A stretch of 64,000 nucleotides of DNA from positions 310,001 through 374,000 of the forward strand of contig NZ_JBGJZL010000002.1 of NCBI RefSeq assembly GCF_042610375.1, in the 5' to 3' direction. Positions within the stretch are counted from its first letter, which is position 1. Every line of letters starts with the position of its first letter. This document shows, piece by piece, positions 1 to 8,344 of this stretch. A program made the position numbers and the translations under genes. The notes under the pieces were generated by a model. The model did not search any database. It was not told the DNA's origin and saw only the letters and a program-made list of their open reading frames with translations. This stretch comes from CTSoil-075 sp042610375 (lineage in GTDB: Bacteria; Bacillota; Negativicutes; DSM-13327).

Positions 1-406
1 CAACTCTTGGATGATCTGAATCATAACCACGATGAGTGGCTAAGTCAAAAGCAATGGATAAACCTTTTTGCCCAGCTGCTAAATTTCGGCGATAGAAAGC
101 ATTACTTTCTTCTGCCGTCGAAAACCCTGCATACTGACGTACGGTCCAAGGACGAGAGACATACATATTAGGATAAGGCCCACGCAAAAAAGGTGGTATG
201 CCTGCTACATAGGGCAGATGATCAATGCCTGCTAAATCAGCCTTTGTATAGAGCGGTTTCAAATTAATTTGTTCCATAGTTCGGTATTCTAACTCATCAA
301 GTAATTTACCACTATCGCCTTGTATTTGCATTTGCCATTCTGCAAAATCAGAAGCTATCCAATTTTTTTGGCAGGGAATTTTAGTGAAATCTGGCTTTAT
401 GAGCAT
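1..406 (-). CDS. mutB: Methylmalonyl-CoA mutase large subunit, N-terminal part (runs off the window)
   Basis: Only the first ~135 codons are in the window; the C-terminus lies beyond base 1. The ATG at 404-406 overlaps the TAA stop of mutA by one base (TAATG), so the two are translationally coupled. The translation begins MLIKPDFTKIP and continues through RPWTVRQYAGFSTAEESNAFYR and IAFDLATHRGYDSDHPRV, the canonical substrate-binding N-terminus of adenosylcobalamin-dependent methylmalonyl-CoA mutase. The enzyme interconverts succinyl-CoA and (R)-methylmalonyl-CoA in the cytoplasm, in the propionate pathway typical of Negativicutes. It belongs to the transcript governed by cobalamin riboswitch RS1. 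The cobalamin-binding domain itself is not visible here. Confidence 0.93.
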   Translation of the reverse strand, partial: MLIKPDFTKIPCQKNWIASDFAEWQMQIQGDSGKLLDELEYRTMEQINLKPLYTKADLAGIDHLPYVAGIPPFLRGPYPNMYVSRPWTVRQYAGFSTAEESNAFYRRNLAAGQKGLSIAFDLATHRGYDSDHPRV

Positions 407-2568
407 TATATAATCCCTCTTTCTTTTTGCAGTTTCGCAAGAATCTGGTAGCAATTTGCCTTAATGTGAATAAAATCATCAACACCAGCTTCTTTATATA
501 GATCTTGTAAATCCGCGGGAGGAAGACCTGCTAAGAACAATGTTATATCCGGTCTATGTTTTTTGATTCCTTTAGCTAATGCTGGAACCAGTTCGGGATA
601 AGTAACATCTGTAGAACAAATAACAGCAACAGGTGCACCAGACTCAATGGTAGCGTGGATGGCATCGTCTATTGTTTTAAAACCATCATTTCTTAACATT
701 TTAAAAGCACCGACTTCTAAAAAGCCGCTTACAAAATCAGCTCGTGCTTTATGTTGAGGAATAGGTCCCATATTGACTAAAAAAATCTCTAGATTTTTTC
801 CTGTTCGATTTTTATAAGCCTCTGTATGTTCTCGTAATGTCCGATATTGTTCATCGGCTCGATGGCTAACGAGTGGGGTGACCACTGTTTTTCGTCCATT
901 ATTTTTGCGGATACTATTGGTAACTTCTCCTAAGGTGGCTCCATTAAAGATAGCTTGAATCACGACATCAGTGATAACGGCCATTCCTCTATCAACTTTG
1001 TCTAAGGTCCTCACTCGACGTTCACATTCTTGTTCGTCCATATCATTACGATATGTATACAATTCACTACTACGTTGTTTTTTGAAATCAGCATAATCAA
1101 ATTGAGGAATATCTAATGGTTTTTCCAACAAATTTGGGTACATATTAGTTCCCAAAATGACATCCTTACGTTTAGCAAATCCTTCAGCGCGTTTTTTAGC
1201 GATAAATTCGATTTTTTCCTGAGGTATTTTTTGTAGTAAGGATTGAAACATACCACCAGCGCCTTCGATTTCTTGAAAGAGTTCCCAAGCTTTTTCCCCA
1301 ATCATACTGGTTAATTTCTCTACATACCAAGATCCGCCAGCTGGATCAATCGGTTGAGTTAAATTACACTCTTGTTGTAGTACAATCTGAGTGTTACGAG
1401 CAATACGGTGGGAAAAGGTGTCAGCTGGACGTATTGCTTCGTCAAAATATCCTACATGTAAACTATCAACCCCACCTACTACTGCAGAAAAAGCCTCTGT
1501 TGTCGTACGTAACATATTGACGTAAGGATCATACACTGTTTTTGTAAAGGCAGACGTGCGAGCATGAATCACCATTTTTTGCCCTTCTTCATTACCGCCA
1601 AAAGCTTTGACAATCTGAGCCCATAACATACGTGCGGCCCGTAATTTAGAGATTTCCATAAAAAATTTAGTACCAACAGAGAAAGAAAAACAGATTTGTT
1701 TTGCAGCTACATCAATTGGAACTCCTCGTTCTTGCATACTCCGCAAATATTCAACGCCTGTAGCGAGGGAAAATGCCAACTCTTGTACAGCATTGGCACC
1801 ACTATCATGATAGGCTTGGCTTTTTACTAAAATCGTTCTAAATTTTAAATTATTATAATTCACCCATGTCATCAGTCCTGCCATTTCATCATACAGAGTA
1901 TCCAATGAATCAGGAAGTTCACCTGTCCTTGCGAGTTGGTCTAAGGGATCGACTCCAATGCATCCTCTTAACTTATGATCATCTTGCCCATTGGCTTTCA
2001 TAAGAGCCATCATCAAACTAACCATCTGAATACCAGAAGTACCTACAGGCATAAATAAAGGAGTATTCTCTAAATCAATCCCTATAAAAGCTCGCTGCAG
2101 ATCATCTAATGTTGATAAAGATAATCCTTTTCCTATGAGATGTTCATCAGCCTGATCAACATCTATTCCCAGTTGCGTAGCCTGATCTAAGACTACATTA
2201 ATCCCAGTTCCCCCCTTATCAAGTTCTTGCTGTAGTACTTGATTAAATACATCCGCTAAAGGTTCAGAGCATTCCTGGGAAATATCCCAAGGCTTATCTA
2301 AATAACCTGCACTTTTTGTCCCACGGACAAAAGGAAAACTACCCGGCAGGGAATGGCAATGCTCTATTTCTTCAATATCTTCCATGCGGTACATAGGTTG
2401 CAATGCAATGCCTTCATAGGTTTGAGTGATTAGCTTTTTTTCCCAATTAGCTCCTTTGAGAGATTTTTCAGATTCAGCTCGCCATTCTTCATAGGTAGGG
2501 TAAGGGAATTCAGCAAAAAAACGTTCTTGAGGTTTATCATCAGCTAAATTTTCATTTTGTTTTTCCAT
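406..2568 (-). CDS. mutA: Methylmalonyl-CoA mutase small (non-catalytic) subunit
   Basis: A 720-residue homologue of the mutase alpha/beta family. I chose the ATG at 2568 because AAAGGTGAT lies just upstream; the reading frame stays open further upstream but enters the riboswitch terminator. The N-terminal TIM-barrel part is conserved (PFVRGTKSAGY, QPIDPAGGSWYVEKLT, VHARTS-type region), and the C-terminal Rossmann domain is present. The cobalamin-binding DxHxxG motif, however, is replaced by GPIPQHKAR near residue 610. This marks it as the small subunit, which in the known heterodimeric enzymes does not bind coenzyme B12 but pairs with MutB. It is the first gene of the RS1-controlled operon and overlaps mutB by one base. 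Confidence 0.93.
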   Translation of the reverse strand: MEKQNENLADDKPQERFFAEFPYPTYEEWRAESEKSLKGANWEKKLITQTYEGIALQPMYRMEDIEEIEHCHSLPGSFPFVRGTKSAGYLDKPWDISQECSEPLADVFNQVLQQELDKGGTGINVVLDQATQLGIDVDQADEHLIGKGLSLSTLDDLQRAFIGIDLENTPLFMPVGTSGIQMVSLMMALMKANGQDDHKLRGCIGVDPLDQLARTGELPDSLDTLYDEMAGLMTWVNYNNLKFRTILVKSQAYHDSGANAVQELAFSLATGVEYLRSMQERGVPIDVAAKQICFSFSVGTKFFMEISKLRAARMLWAQIVKAFGGNEEGQKMVIHARTSAFTKTVYDPYVNMLRTTTEAFSAVVGGVDSLHVGYFDEAIRPADTFSHRIARNTQIVLQQECNLTQPIDPAGGSWYVEKLTSMIGEKAWELFQEIEGAGGMFQSLLQKIPQEKIEFIAKKRAEGFAKRKDVILGTNMYPNLLEKPLDIPQFDYADFKKQRSSELYTYRNDMDEQECERRVRTLDKVDRGMAVITDVVIQAIFNGATLGEVTNSIRKNNGRKTVVTPLVSHRADEQYRTLREHTEAYKNRTGKNLEIFLVNMGPIPQHKARADFVSGFLEVGAFKMLRNDGFKTIDDAIHATIESGAPVAVICSTDVTYPELVPALAKGIKKHRPDITLFLAGLPPADLQDLYKEAGVDDFIHIKANCYQILAKLQKERGII

Positions 2569-2600
2569 GTTATCACCTTTCATTTCACTAATTTTGGCAA

Positions 2601-2632
2601 AATAAAAAACTCTCAGCACAGGCTGAGAGTTA
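2601..2632 (-). terminator. Riboswitch-linked intrinsic terminator before mutA
   Basis: Read on the minus strand, the inverted repeat AACTCTCAGCC/GGCTGAGAGTT is followed by TTTTTTATTTT. It ends about 33 bases before the mutA start and is the likely expression platform of RS1. A second GC-rich hairpin (CCCGGCTGA...TCAGCCGGG) sits at 2661-2687 between the aptamer and this terminator and may be a competing or tandem element. Confidence 0.85.
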
Positions 2633-2713
2633 TACGCAAATGTTAAATTATACTTAATAAATCCCGGCTGAAAATATCAGCCGGGACGAAATAACGCAAA
2701 TTTTGCGTGTAAA

Positions 2714-2905
2714 TCTCCTCCCCATCTCTCGCAGGTCAAACGGTGATTGCTATATAGGCAGTTCTCCTGACTCTGGATCATTGCGCATCCAAACCTTCCC
2801 AAGAATTCATTCTCAGTGGTATACTATGGATTTGCTCCTCATTACAGTGGCGGGACCGTGTTGGCTTTGAACCAACTTCCCTATTAAGCCCCGAAGGGCA
2901 CCTAT
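2714..2905 (-). promoter_or_regulatory. Cobalamin riboswitch RS1 (mutAB leader)
   Basis: On the minus strand this carries the conserved AdoCbl-type aptamer order: AGGTGCCCTTCGGGGCTTAA with GGGAAG at the 5' end, GCCACTGT-type core (revcomp of acagtggc), GGGAAGG, then the B12-box CAGAGTCAGGAGAACTGCC and the 3' closing GCGAGAGATGGGGAGG. It is complete. Six intact copies of this element occur in the window. Unusually, its target is an operon for a B12-dependent enzyme rather than for B12 supply. Confidence 0.95.
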
Positions 2906-2945
2906 ATCATCATATGAAATTTTTCACAAAGTATCTGATTATTAC

Positions 2946-2972
2946 TCTATAATAAAGTTTTCATTTTGTCAA
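2946..2972 (-). promoter_or_regulatory. Probable promoter of RS1-mutAB
   Basis: Minus-strand TTGACA (2967-2972) and TATAGA (2946-2951) are separated by 15 bases, about 40 bases upstream of the riboswitch aptamer. The spacing is short, but the same TTGACA...TATAGAGTAAT arrangement recurs upstream of RS3, which supports it. Confidence 0.55.
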
Positions 2973-3011
2973 GTGATTATATACATATAAAAATACACTC
3001 ATATCTGTTTT

Positions 3012-4331
3012 TTAGAACCTGAAGTTTGTAATGAGATGATAGGAAGATTTATAGCTACTAAAAGTAGAGGGATCATATGGTTTTAAATTATAATATCTTG
3101 CTTCTACATTAGCATTTTTTGCAAATACATATTGTACACCAAAGCCATAACCTTGCGCGCCGTCACCGCCGATACCATTACCGCTATTTATGACTAAAGT
3201 TCCTGGGTTATTAGTAGAATCAACAGCGTAATTTCCTAAGTTTAAATAATCAACACTAATACCAAAGGTTCCTGGTTTGCTATTATCTATACCTTTCCAT
3301 AAGACTCTTCCCCAATAACCATGATCTTGCGCATTCGCTGGCAAATGACTATCAGCATTTTTTACATATTCACCTGTAATGGTAAGATCATTGATTTTTG
3401 TATTGAATCCATAGGCTGTTTGCTCAAGGTTATAACCGACAGCATTTGTCATGGTATTCAAATGCCCTATCGTAATGTTAGTATTGTCTGCTACTTTTAC
3501 TTTAAGATTTGCAAGAAATGCATTTGTCGTTGAGCCACTTCCGGTGTAGGCAGCCAGATCACCATACCCAGCAAACAATTGAGCTTTGCCAAAATCATAG
3601 GTAGCCATTGCTCCATCAATGGAATTAGAGTCCCAGATAATCCCTTGCCCCAAAAAGGGCAAAAACCGCCCCAAGGAAGTAGTCAGCTGCCCATTCTTCC
3701 ATTGTAATTCTGCCCGCTCAAAGGTTGGACTACTTGATTGTGAAGTTTTAGAACTATCACTAGCCTTCTTATATTGATTAGAAGTATTGGTTGCATTAAG
3801 ACGTCCAAAAAAAGTTAAATCATCAGCAACATCTGAGGTGAAATTCAAGCGGACTCGCTCTTGCATACGGGTAGTATTTTTGCTATCTGTATTTTTAGCG
3901 CCTTGGTTCCAATTTGTTTGATAACGGATTCGTACATCTCCTGTCATCTTTATCCTAGGATTACTTTTTTCTAATTTTTCAAGACGGCTATCTATTGTAT
4001 TATTACTCCCCATGCCCATGGTAAGCTCGGGAGCAAATTCAGCCTGTAAACTTTCGATGATAGCTTTGTCCGTCCCATTAACTTTGTCTGATTTTGCCAT
4101 AGCTTTTGCTACGATAGCAGCCATTTCACAGCGCGTTAGAAGCACATTCTCTTGATAAATACCACCACCAAAACCATTGATAATACCTGATTTCGCGAGT
4201 TCATTAACTGCACTATAAGACCAGTGATGTTCAGGTATAACCGCAAATAAATTAGCAGATGCTGCGAATCCAGTAGTCGCAACACTCAAACTGAATACAG
4301 TACCTAAAGCAAAAGCAATTTTTTGATTCAT
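3012..4331 (-). CDS. SLH-domain outer-membrane porin (OmpM type)
   Basis: A 439-residue exported protein. Residues 1-24 form a signal peptide (MNQKIAFALG... ending TTGFAASA). A single S-layer homology domain follows (HWSYSAVNELAKSGIINGFG; LTRCEMAAIVAKAMA), then a short coiled-coil with IDSRLEKLEK, then a long beta-strand-rich barrel ending in phenylalanine (LITNFRF). In Negativicutes such proteins tether the outer membrane to the peptidoglycan and act as general porins. The start has a GGGGAG ribosome-binding site. The gene follows the GNAT gene by 33 bases and is probably the last gene of the NikABCDE-like operon, an unusual position. No clear terminator follows; the RS1 promoter lies 40 bases downstream. 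Confidence 0.88.
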   Translation of the reverse strand: MNQKIAFALGTVFSLSVATTGFAASANLFAVIPEHHWSYSAVNELAKSGIINGFGGGIYQENVLLTRCEMAAIVAKAMAKSDKVNGTDKAIIESLQAEFAPELTMGMGSNNTIDSRLEKLEKSNPRIKMTGDVRIRYQTNWNQGAKNTDSKNTTRMQERVRLNFTSDVADDLTFFGRLNATNTSNQYKKASDSSKTSQSSSPTFERAELQWKNGQLTTSLGRFLPFLGQGIIWDSNSIDGAMATYDFGKAQLFAGYGDLAAYTGSGSTTNAFLANLKVKVADNTNITIGHLNTMTNAVGYNLEQTAYGFNTKINDLTITGEYVKNADSHLPANAQDHGYWGRVLWKGIDNSKPGTFGISVDYLNLGNYAVDSTNNPGTLVINSGNGIGGDGAQGYGFGVQYVFAKNANVEARYYNLKPYDPSTFSSYKSSYHLITNFRF

Positions 4332-4364
4332 GTAAATTCTCCCCTAGTTTTTTATTCCGATACT

Positions 4365-4877
4365 TTATGTTAGTATTTTCTCCATATGAACGATTTCGGC
4401 ACTGCCACCTTCATCAATCGTGATAACAAATCCTTGTTTTTCCCAAAAGTTAAATCCCCCAGGCAAAAACCGATGAGTATGAAGATACATGATAAGGTAC
4501 CCTTGCTTTATACAAAAGTCAGTTAGGGTTTTGACCAAATTAGACCCTAGCCCCTGCCGTCTTAAACTCTTGTCAATATAAAAACGCCCTACTTCCGCCG
4601 TAATAGGCAGATCATATCGCCCTTTCAGCAATTCAATCCGATCATTATAGGTACAAATTGCTGCAGTACCGACAACTTCACCTAACCGCGTAAATACTCC
4701 CCACATGTTGCAATTTATAGGTTCTAAATATGTCTTTCTGATCCCCCAAATATCATTGGTTATAGCCAACTGACCTTCTTGGGCAAACAGTTCTTGAAGC
4801 TGTCCTAATAAGAAATTTTGCACAGCATCAATATCGGCTTCACGAATAGCCCGAATTACCAGGTCTTGCTTTTGCAC
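4365..4877 (-). CDS. GNAT-family N-acetyltransferase
   Basis: About 170 residues with the GNAT fold. The acetyl-CoA-binding motif is at VGRFYIDKSLRRQGLGSNLV (R/Q-x-x-G-x-G), followed by the C-terminal GGFNFWEKQGFV element. I prefer the GTG at 4877, eight bases after AAAGGAGG; the alternative TTG at 4886 directly abuts the ribosome-binding site. The substrate is unknown. It lies between the ABC transporter genes and the SLH porin, all on the same strand with short gaps, so a role in modifying the transported ligand is conceivable but unproven. Confidence 0.8.
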   Translation of the reverse strand: MQKQDLVIRAIREADIDAVQNFLLGQLQELFAQEGQLAITNDIWGIRKTYLEPINCNMWGVFTRLGEVVGTAAICTYNDRIELLKGRYDLPITAEVGRFYIDKSLRRQGLGSNLVKTLTDFCIKQGYLIMYLHTHRFLPGGFNFWEKQGFVITIDEGGSAEIVHMEKILT

Positions 4878-4911
4878 AGGGAACAACCTCCTTTTCTAAT
4901 AAGATAAAAAC

Positions 4912-5718
4912 TCAGTTCACGTCAAAAAGCGTCAGTAACTGTTTGGTATAAGAATGCCTCTCTGGTGCAAAAAGTTCTTTTCCTGCACAAAAATCCACGA
5001 TCTCTCCATGTTGCATAACGATCAAACGCTGGCTCATAAAGTGAACGGCGCTAAGGTCGTGGGAAATGAAGAGATAAGACAGCCCCAATTCTTCTTGAAG
5101 ATCTTTTAACAGATTGAGTACCCTGGCCTGAATGGATACGTCCAAACTCGCCGTCGGCTCGTCCAGCACGATTAGGGAAGGCTCTACACTAATTGCGCGG
5201 GCAATCGCTACCCGCTGTTTTTGACCACCGCTAAGTTCTGAGGGATAGCGGTCCAAGTAGCTTGGTGACAAGTGAACTTTTTCTAGTAATTTACCTGCTA
5301 TTTCTCGCTCGTTCTCATTTATTTTTCCTAAAAAGCTGGGACACCCTTTATTTTGGCAACGTATTGGTTCCAAAAGAGAGTCCATAATCGTCAATTTACT
5401 ATTAAATGAAGCCGACGGATTCTGAAAAACCACCTGCATTTCCCGGCGAGCTTGGCGAAGATTAGAAGACGTCAATTCATGGAGGGGATGGCCATTCAGC
5501 CAAATTGCCCCTTTATCCATCCGTTCCAATGTCAACAGACAACGAGCCAAAGTACTTTTACCACTACCACTTTCACCAACCAGACCTAGGCATTCTCCTT
5601 GCTCAATGGCAAGAGAAATACCTTTGATCGCCTGATGGCCTCCATGATAGGTTTTCCAGATATTCTTCACCCTCAATACTTCTGGATGCTTCAAATTAGA
5701 AGTTTGAATTAGCGGCAT
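4912..5718 (-). CDS. Nickel/oligopeptide ABC transporter ATPase (NikE/OppF type)
   Basis: A 268-residue ABC ATPase. The ATG at 5718 follows GGAGGTG; longer in-frame starts would lie deep inside the preceding gene. Walker A is GESGSGKST, the Q-loop VVFQNPSASF, the signature LSGGQKQR and Walker B LIVLDEPTASLD, with the H-loop ISHDL. The NPSASFNSKLT pattern after the Q-loop is typical of the second ATPase of Opp/Dpp/Nik importers. It overlaps the partner ATPase gene by 23 bases. Function: powers uptake through the two permeases encoded upstream; metal versus peptide specificity cannot be settled from the ATPase. Confidence 0.88.
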   Translation of the reverse strand: MPLIQTSNLKHPEVLRVKNIWKTYHGGHQAIKGISLAIEQGECLGLVGESGSGKSTLARCLLTLERMDKGAIWLNGHPLHELTSSNLRQARREMQVVFQNPSASFNSKLTIMDSLLEPIRCQNKGCPSFLGKINENEREIAGKLLEKVHLSPSYLDRYPSELSGGQKQRVAIARAISVEPSLIVLDEPTASLDVSIQARVLNLLKDLQEELGLSYLFISHDLSAVHFMSQRLIVMQHGEIVDFCAGKELFAPERHSYTKQLLTLFDVN

Positions 5719-6547
5719 AAAGAGCACCTCCTCCCAACCCTTCTTCTCCCAAGACGGGAAGGCGCTTAGGTACATTGCGAAGGGGCGGTACGGAAGCGAG
5801 TAGATTGCGAGTGTAGATTTCTCGCGGATTTTTGAGTATCTCTTCCTTTGTGCCAGTTTCTACAATCAGGCCCTTTTGCATAATAGCAACCCGGTCTGCA
5901 TAACGACGAACGCAGCGTAAGTCATGAGTAATGAAAAGCACGGCGCAGCCTTTTTCATTTTTTAGCCGGGCTATGAGTGACAGCACTGTCGCAGCACTCA
6001 TAGCATCTAGAGCAGTAGTAGGTTCATCAGCAATCAATAGTTTAGGCTCCATCATCATTGCTAACGCCAAAGCAGCTCGCTGGAGCTGCCCACCACTGAG
6101 TTGGAAAGGATAACGCTGATATACTTTTTGTCCTTCCAGTCCCACTTCATTAAGAGCAGTCCAGGCTTTCTTCTTTCTCTCCTCTTTACTCCAATCCCGA
6201 TGGGTCTGTATGACTTCATCCATCTGCTTTCCCAAAGTAAAGTACGGCGTGAAAGCACTTTGATAATCCTGAAATACATAAGCTATATCTGTACCTCGAA
6301 TTTTTCTTAGTTCTGCTTCCGAAAGGCGAGTCAAATCTTGACCTAATAGCTTTATCTCCTTTGCTTCTCGCCGTAGTCCATCTGGCAATAGAGCTGCCAA
6401 TGCAAAAGCGCTAATACTTTTACCACTACCGCTTTCGCCAATCAGAGCAAACCATTCACCAGCCCGAATGGAAAAATTGATACCATGAACCAAGGAACAA
6501 TGATCAGAACCGAAGATGTTTAAATCACAAACTGTTAGTAATTCCAT
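5696..6547 (-). CDS. Nickel/oligopeptide ABC transporter ATPase (NikD/OppD type)
   Basis: A 283-residue ATPase with Walker A GESGSGKS, Q-loop YVFQDYQSAFTPYFTLG, signature LSGGQLQRA, Walker B LLIADEPTTALD and H-loop FITHDL. The C-terminal stretch after ETGTKEEIL with NLLASVPPL is the usual Opp/Nik-specific extension, although the Cys-rich variant is absent. The ATG at 6547 has GAGGAGG upstream. It overlaps both neighbours (23 bases each way), indicating translational coupling in a five-gene importer operon. Confidence 0.88.
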   Translation of the reverse strand: MELLTVCDLNIFGSDHCSLVHGINFSIRAGEWFALIGESGSGKSISAFALAALLPDGLRREAKEIKLLGQDLTRLSEAELRKIRGTDIAYVFQDYQSAFTPYFTLGKQMDEVIQTHRDWSKEERKKKAWTALNEVGLEGQKVYQRYPFQLSGGQLQRAALALAMMMEPKLLIADEPTTALDAMSAATVLSLIARLKNEKGCAVLFITHDLRCVRRYADRVAIMQKGLIVETGTKEEILKNPREIYTRNLLASVPPLRNVPKRLPVLGEEGLGGGALYAANSNF

Positions 6548-7358
6548 CTCTATCCTCCTCTCGGCGGTCTGAACCGAATTTTTCTACTAAGCGATTTCCT
6601 AGTATATTCATGACAAATACAACTAAAAAGATAGCCACTCCAGGCACGATCATCAGGTAAGAATCTCGAGCGAAATAGGCCCGACCTTCGTTGAGCATAG
6701 ATCCCCACTCTGGATGAGGTGGCTGGATACCAAGGCCAATATAGGAAAGAGAAGCTACCAACAAGATCACCTTGCCGATATCGAGGGTTGCCAAAGCCAG
6801 AACCGGGCCGATCACATGAGGAATCAAATGACGCCAAAGAGTAGCGCAGCTACCAGCACCGCTAATTTTAGCGACTAACAAATAGTCTTTGGACTTTTCT
6901 TGAAACACCACACTGCGTACCAGCCGAGCATAACCGACCCATTTCACAATGAGAATGGCAAACAGCAAGTTAAAGAAACCCGAGCCCAAGAGGCCGCTAA
7001 TTACAATGGCAACGATATATTCGGGAAAAGCCATGAACGCATCCACTAGACGCATTAGCGCCCAATCTACTCGCCCTCCCCAATAACCAGCAAAAAGTCC
7101 GATTGGCACTCCGACCAAAATGGCCAGTGCCAAAGCGAGCAAACTAATTCCCACTGTAGTCTGCCCCCCTGTTAGAATTCGGGAAAGCTGATCCCGTCCT
7201 AATTGATCAGTCCCTAGCCAATGGTCCCAGCTCGGTACTTGAAGACGGATAGAAAGATCAACTACATTAGGATCCATTGGTGCCAGCCAAGGGCCAAACA
7301 AAATAATGAGCAGAAAGACACTCGTCAGCCAGACGCTCCAGGAAAAATTCCATTTCAT
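6525..7358 (-). CDS. ABC transporter permease (NikC/DppC type)
   Basis: A 277-residue inner-membrane permease. It begins with a transmembrane helix, has the DppC-type periplasmic loop (DHWLGTDQLGRDQLSRIL), and carries the EAA-like cytoplasmic coupling motif in the AKISGAGSCATLWRHLIPHV segment. About six hydrophobic helices are visible. The start at 7358 has GGAGG ten bases upstream and overlaps the previous permease gene by four bases. It pairs with the NikB-like permease as the channel of the importer. Confidence 0.88.
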   Translation of the reverse strand: MKWNFSWSVWLTSVFLLIILFGPWLAPMDPNVVDLSIRLQVPSWDHWLGTDQLGRDQLSRILTGGQTTVGISLLALALAILVGVPIGLFAGYWGGRVDWALMRLVDAFMAFPEYIVAIVISGLLGSGFFNLLFAILIVKWVGYARLVRSVVFQEKSKDYLLVAKISGAGSCATLWRHLIPHVIGPVLALATLDIGKVILLVASLSYIGLGIQPPHPEWGSMLNEGRAYFARDSYLMIVPGVAIFLVVFVMNILGNRLVEKFGSDRREEDRDGITNSL

Positions 7359-8344
7359 CGACGTTCAGCCTCCTTCAAAGAAATTGCTGGATTTAAGTAA
7401 CGATAGGATACATCTACTGCTAAATTAATCAAAAAAATTAAAATACCAATGGATAATACAAACCCTTGAATGATGGCATAATCACGACGAGTGACGGCTT
7501 CAATCGCCAACTTGCCGATGCCAGGGAGGCCAAAAATCACTTCGATTACTACTGACCCTCCTAGCACACTGCCTAGGCTGACTCCTAAAATAGTCACCAC
7601 GGGGATCAAGCTGCCTTTTAAAATATGCCGCATAAAAATTACCCTTTCGGAAATTCCTCGAGAACGGGCCGCTCGAATAAACTCCTGACGGGCACAATCA
7701 AGCAAGCTATTGCGAAAAATTTTAATAAATGGCGGTGCAATGGCAATGGCCAAAGCAAAAGACGGTAAAATAAGACCTTTTCCATTGGCCATTCCTACTG
7801 CTGGAAGCCAGTGCAGACGAACCGCAAAGAGATCAATTAGTAGCAAGCCCAGCCAAAATGTAGGGATCGAAGCCCCCATGAGGCAAAATCCAGTGCTGAA
7901 CTTATCGATCCCGCTCCCAGCATAGCGAGCGGATAAAGAACCAAAAATAGCGACGATCATGACTGTCAGCCCTAAGGAAGATCCAGCCAATAAAAACGTG
8001 GTAGGAAAAGAGCGGGAAAGTTCTGTCACTACAGAACGTCCCGTCATGATTGATTCTCCTAGATCTAGTTGCAGTAACTTCCCCATATAGTGAAAATACT
8101 TCTTATAGATCGGATCATTCATTCCCATTTCTTGCCTTAGCGCTTCTACTTGTTCGATAGTCACAGCGACGGAATCTACTCGGAGAAGTGATAAAGCCGC
8201 ATCTCCTGGAGCTACTTGCACAATTCCAAAGCTAACCAGTGAGACAATCCACAAAAGAAGCATCCCTTCACCTAGGCGACGAATCAGCCAACTGTTACTG
8301 TGCCAAGTCCAAATCCTTGGTAACCATCTGGAACTCAAATTCAT
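7355..8344 (-). CDS. ABC transporter permease (NikB/DppB type)
   Basis: A 329-residue permease with N-terminal LIRRLGEGMLLLWIVSLVSF, the VQVAPGDAA element of NikB/DppB, the GMNDPIYKKYFHYMGKLLQLDLGES periplasmic region (shown by its parts GMNDPIYKKY and LGES), and the coupling loop RAARSRGISERVIFMRHILK. The assigned ATG at 8344 overlaps the binding-protein gene by 50 bases, which is long, but GGGTGA lies nine bases upstream. A shorter start at 8263 would truncate helix 1, so I keep the longer form. Confidence 0.85.
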   Translation of the reverse strand: MNLSSRWLPRIWTWHSNSWLIRRLGEGMLLLWIVSLVSFGIVQVAPGDAALSLLRVDSVAVTIEQVEALRQEMGMNDPIYKKYFHYMGKLLQLDLGESIMTGRSVVTELSRSFPTTFLLAGSSLGLTVMIVAIFGSLSARYAGSGIDKFSTGFCLMGASIPTFWLGLLLIDLFAVRLHWLPAVGMANGKGLILPSFALAIAIAPPFIKIFRNSLLDCARQEFIRAARSRGISERVIFMRHILKGSLIPVVTILGVSLGSVLGGSVVIEVIFGLPGIGKLAIEAVTRRDYAIIQGFVLSIGILIFLINLAVDVSYRYLNPAISLKEAERR

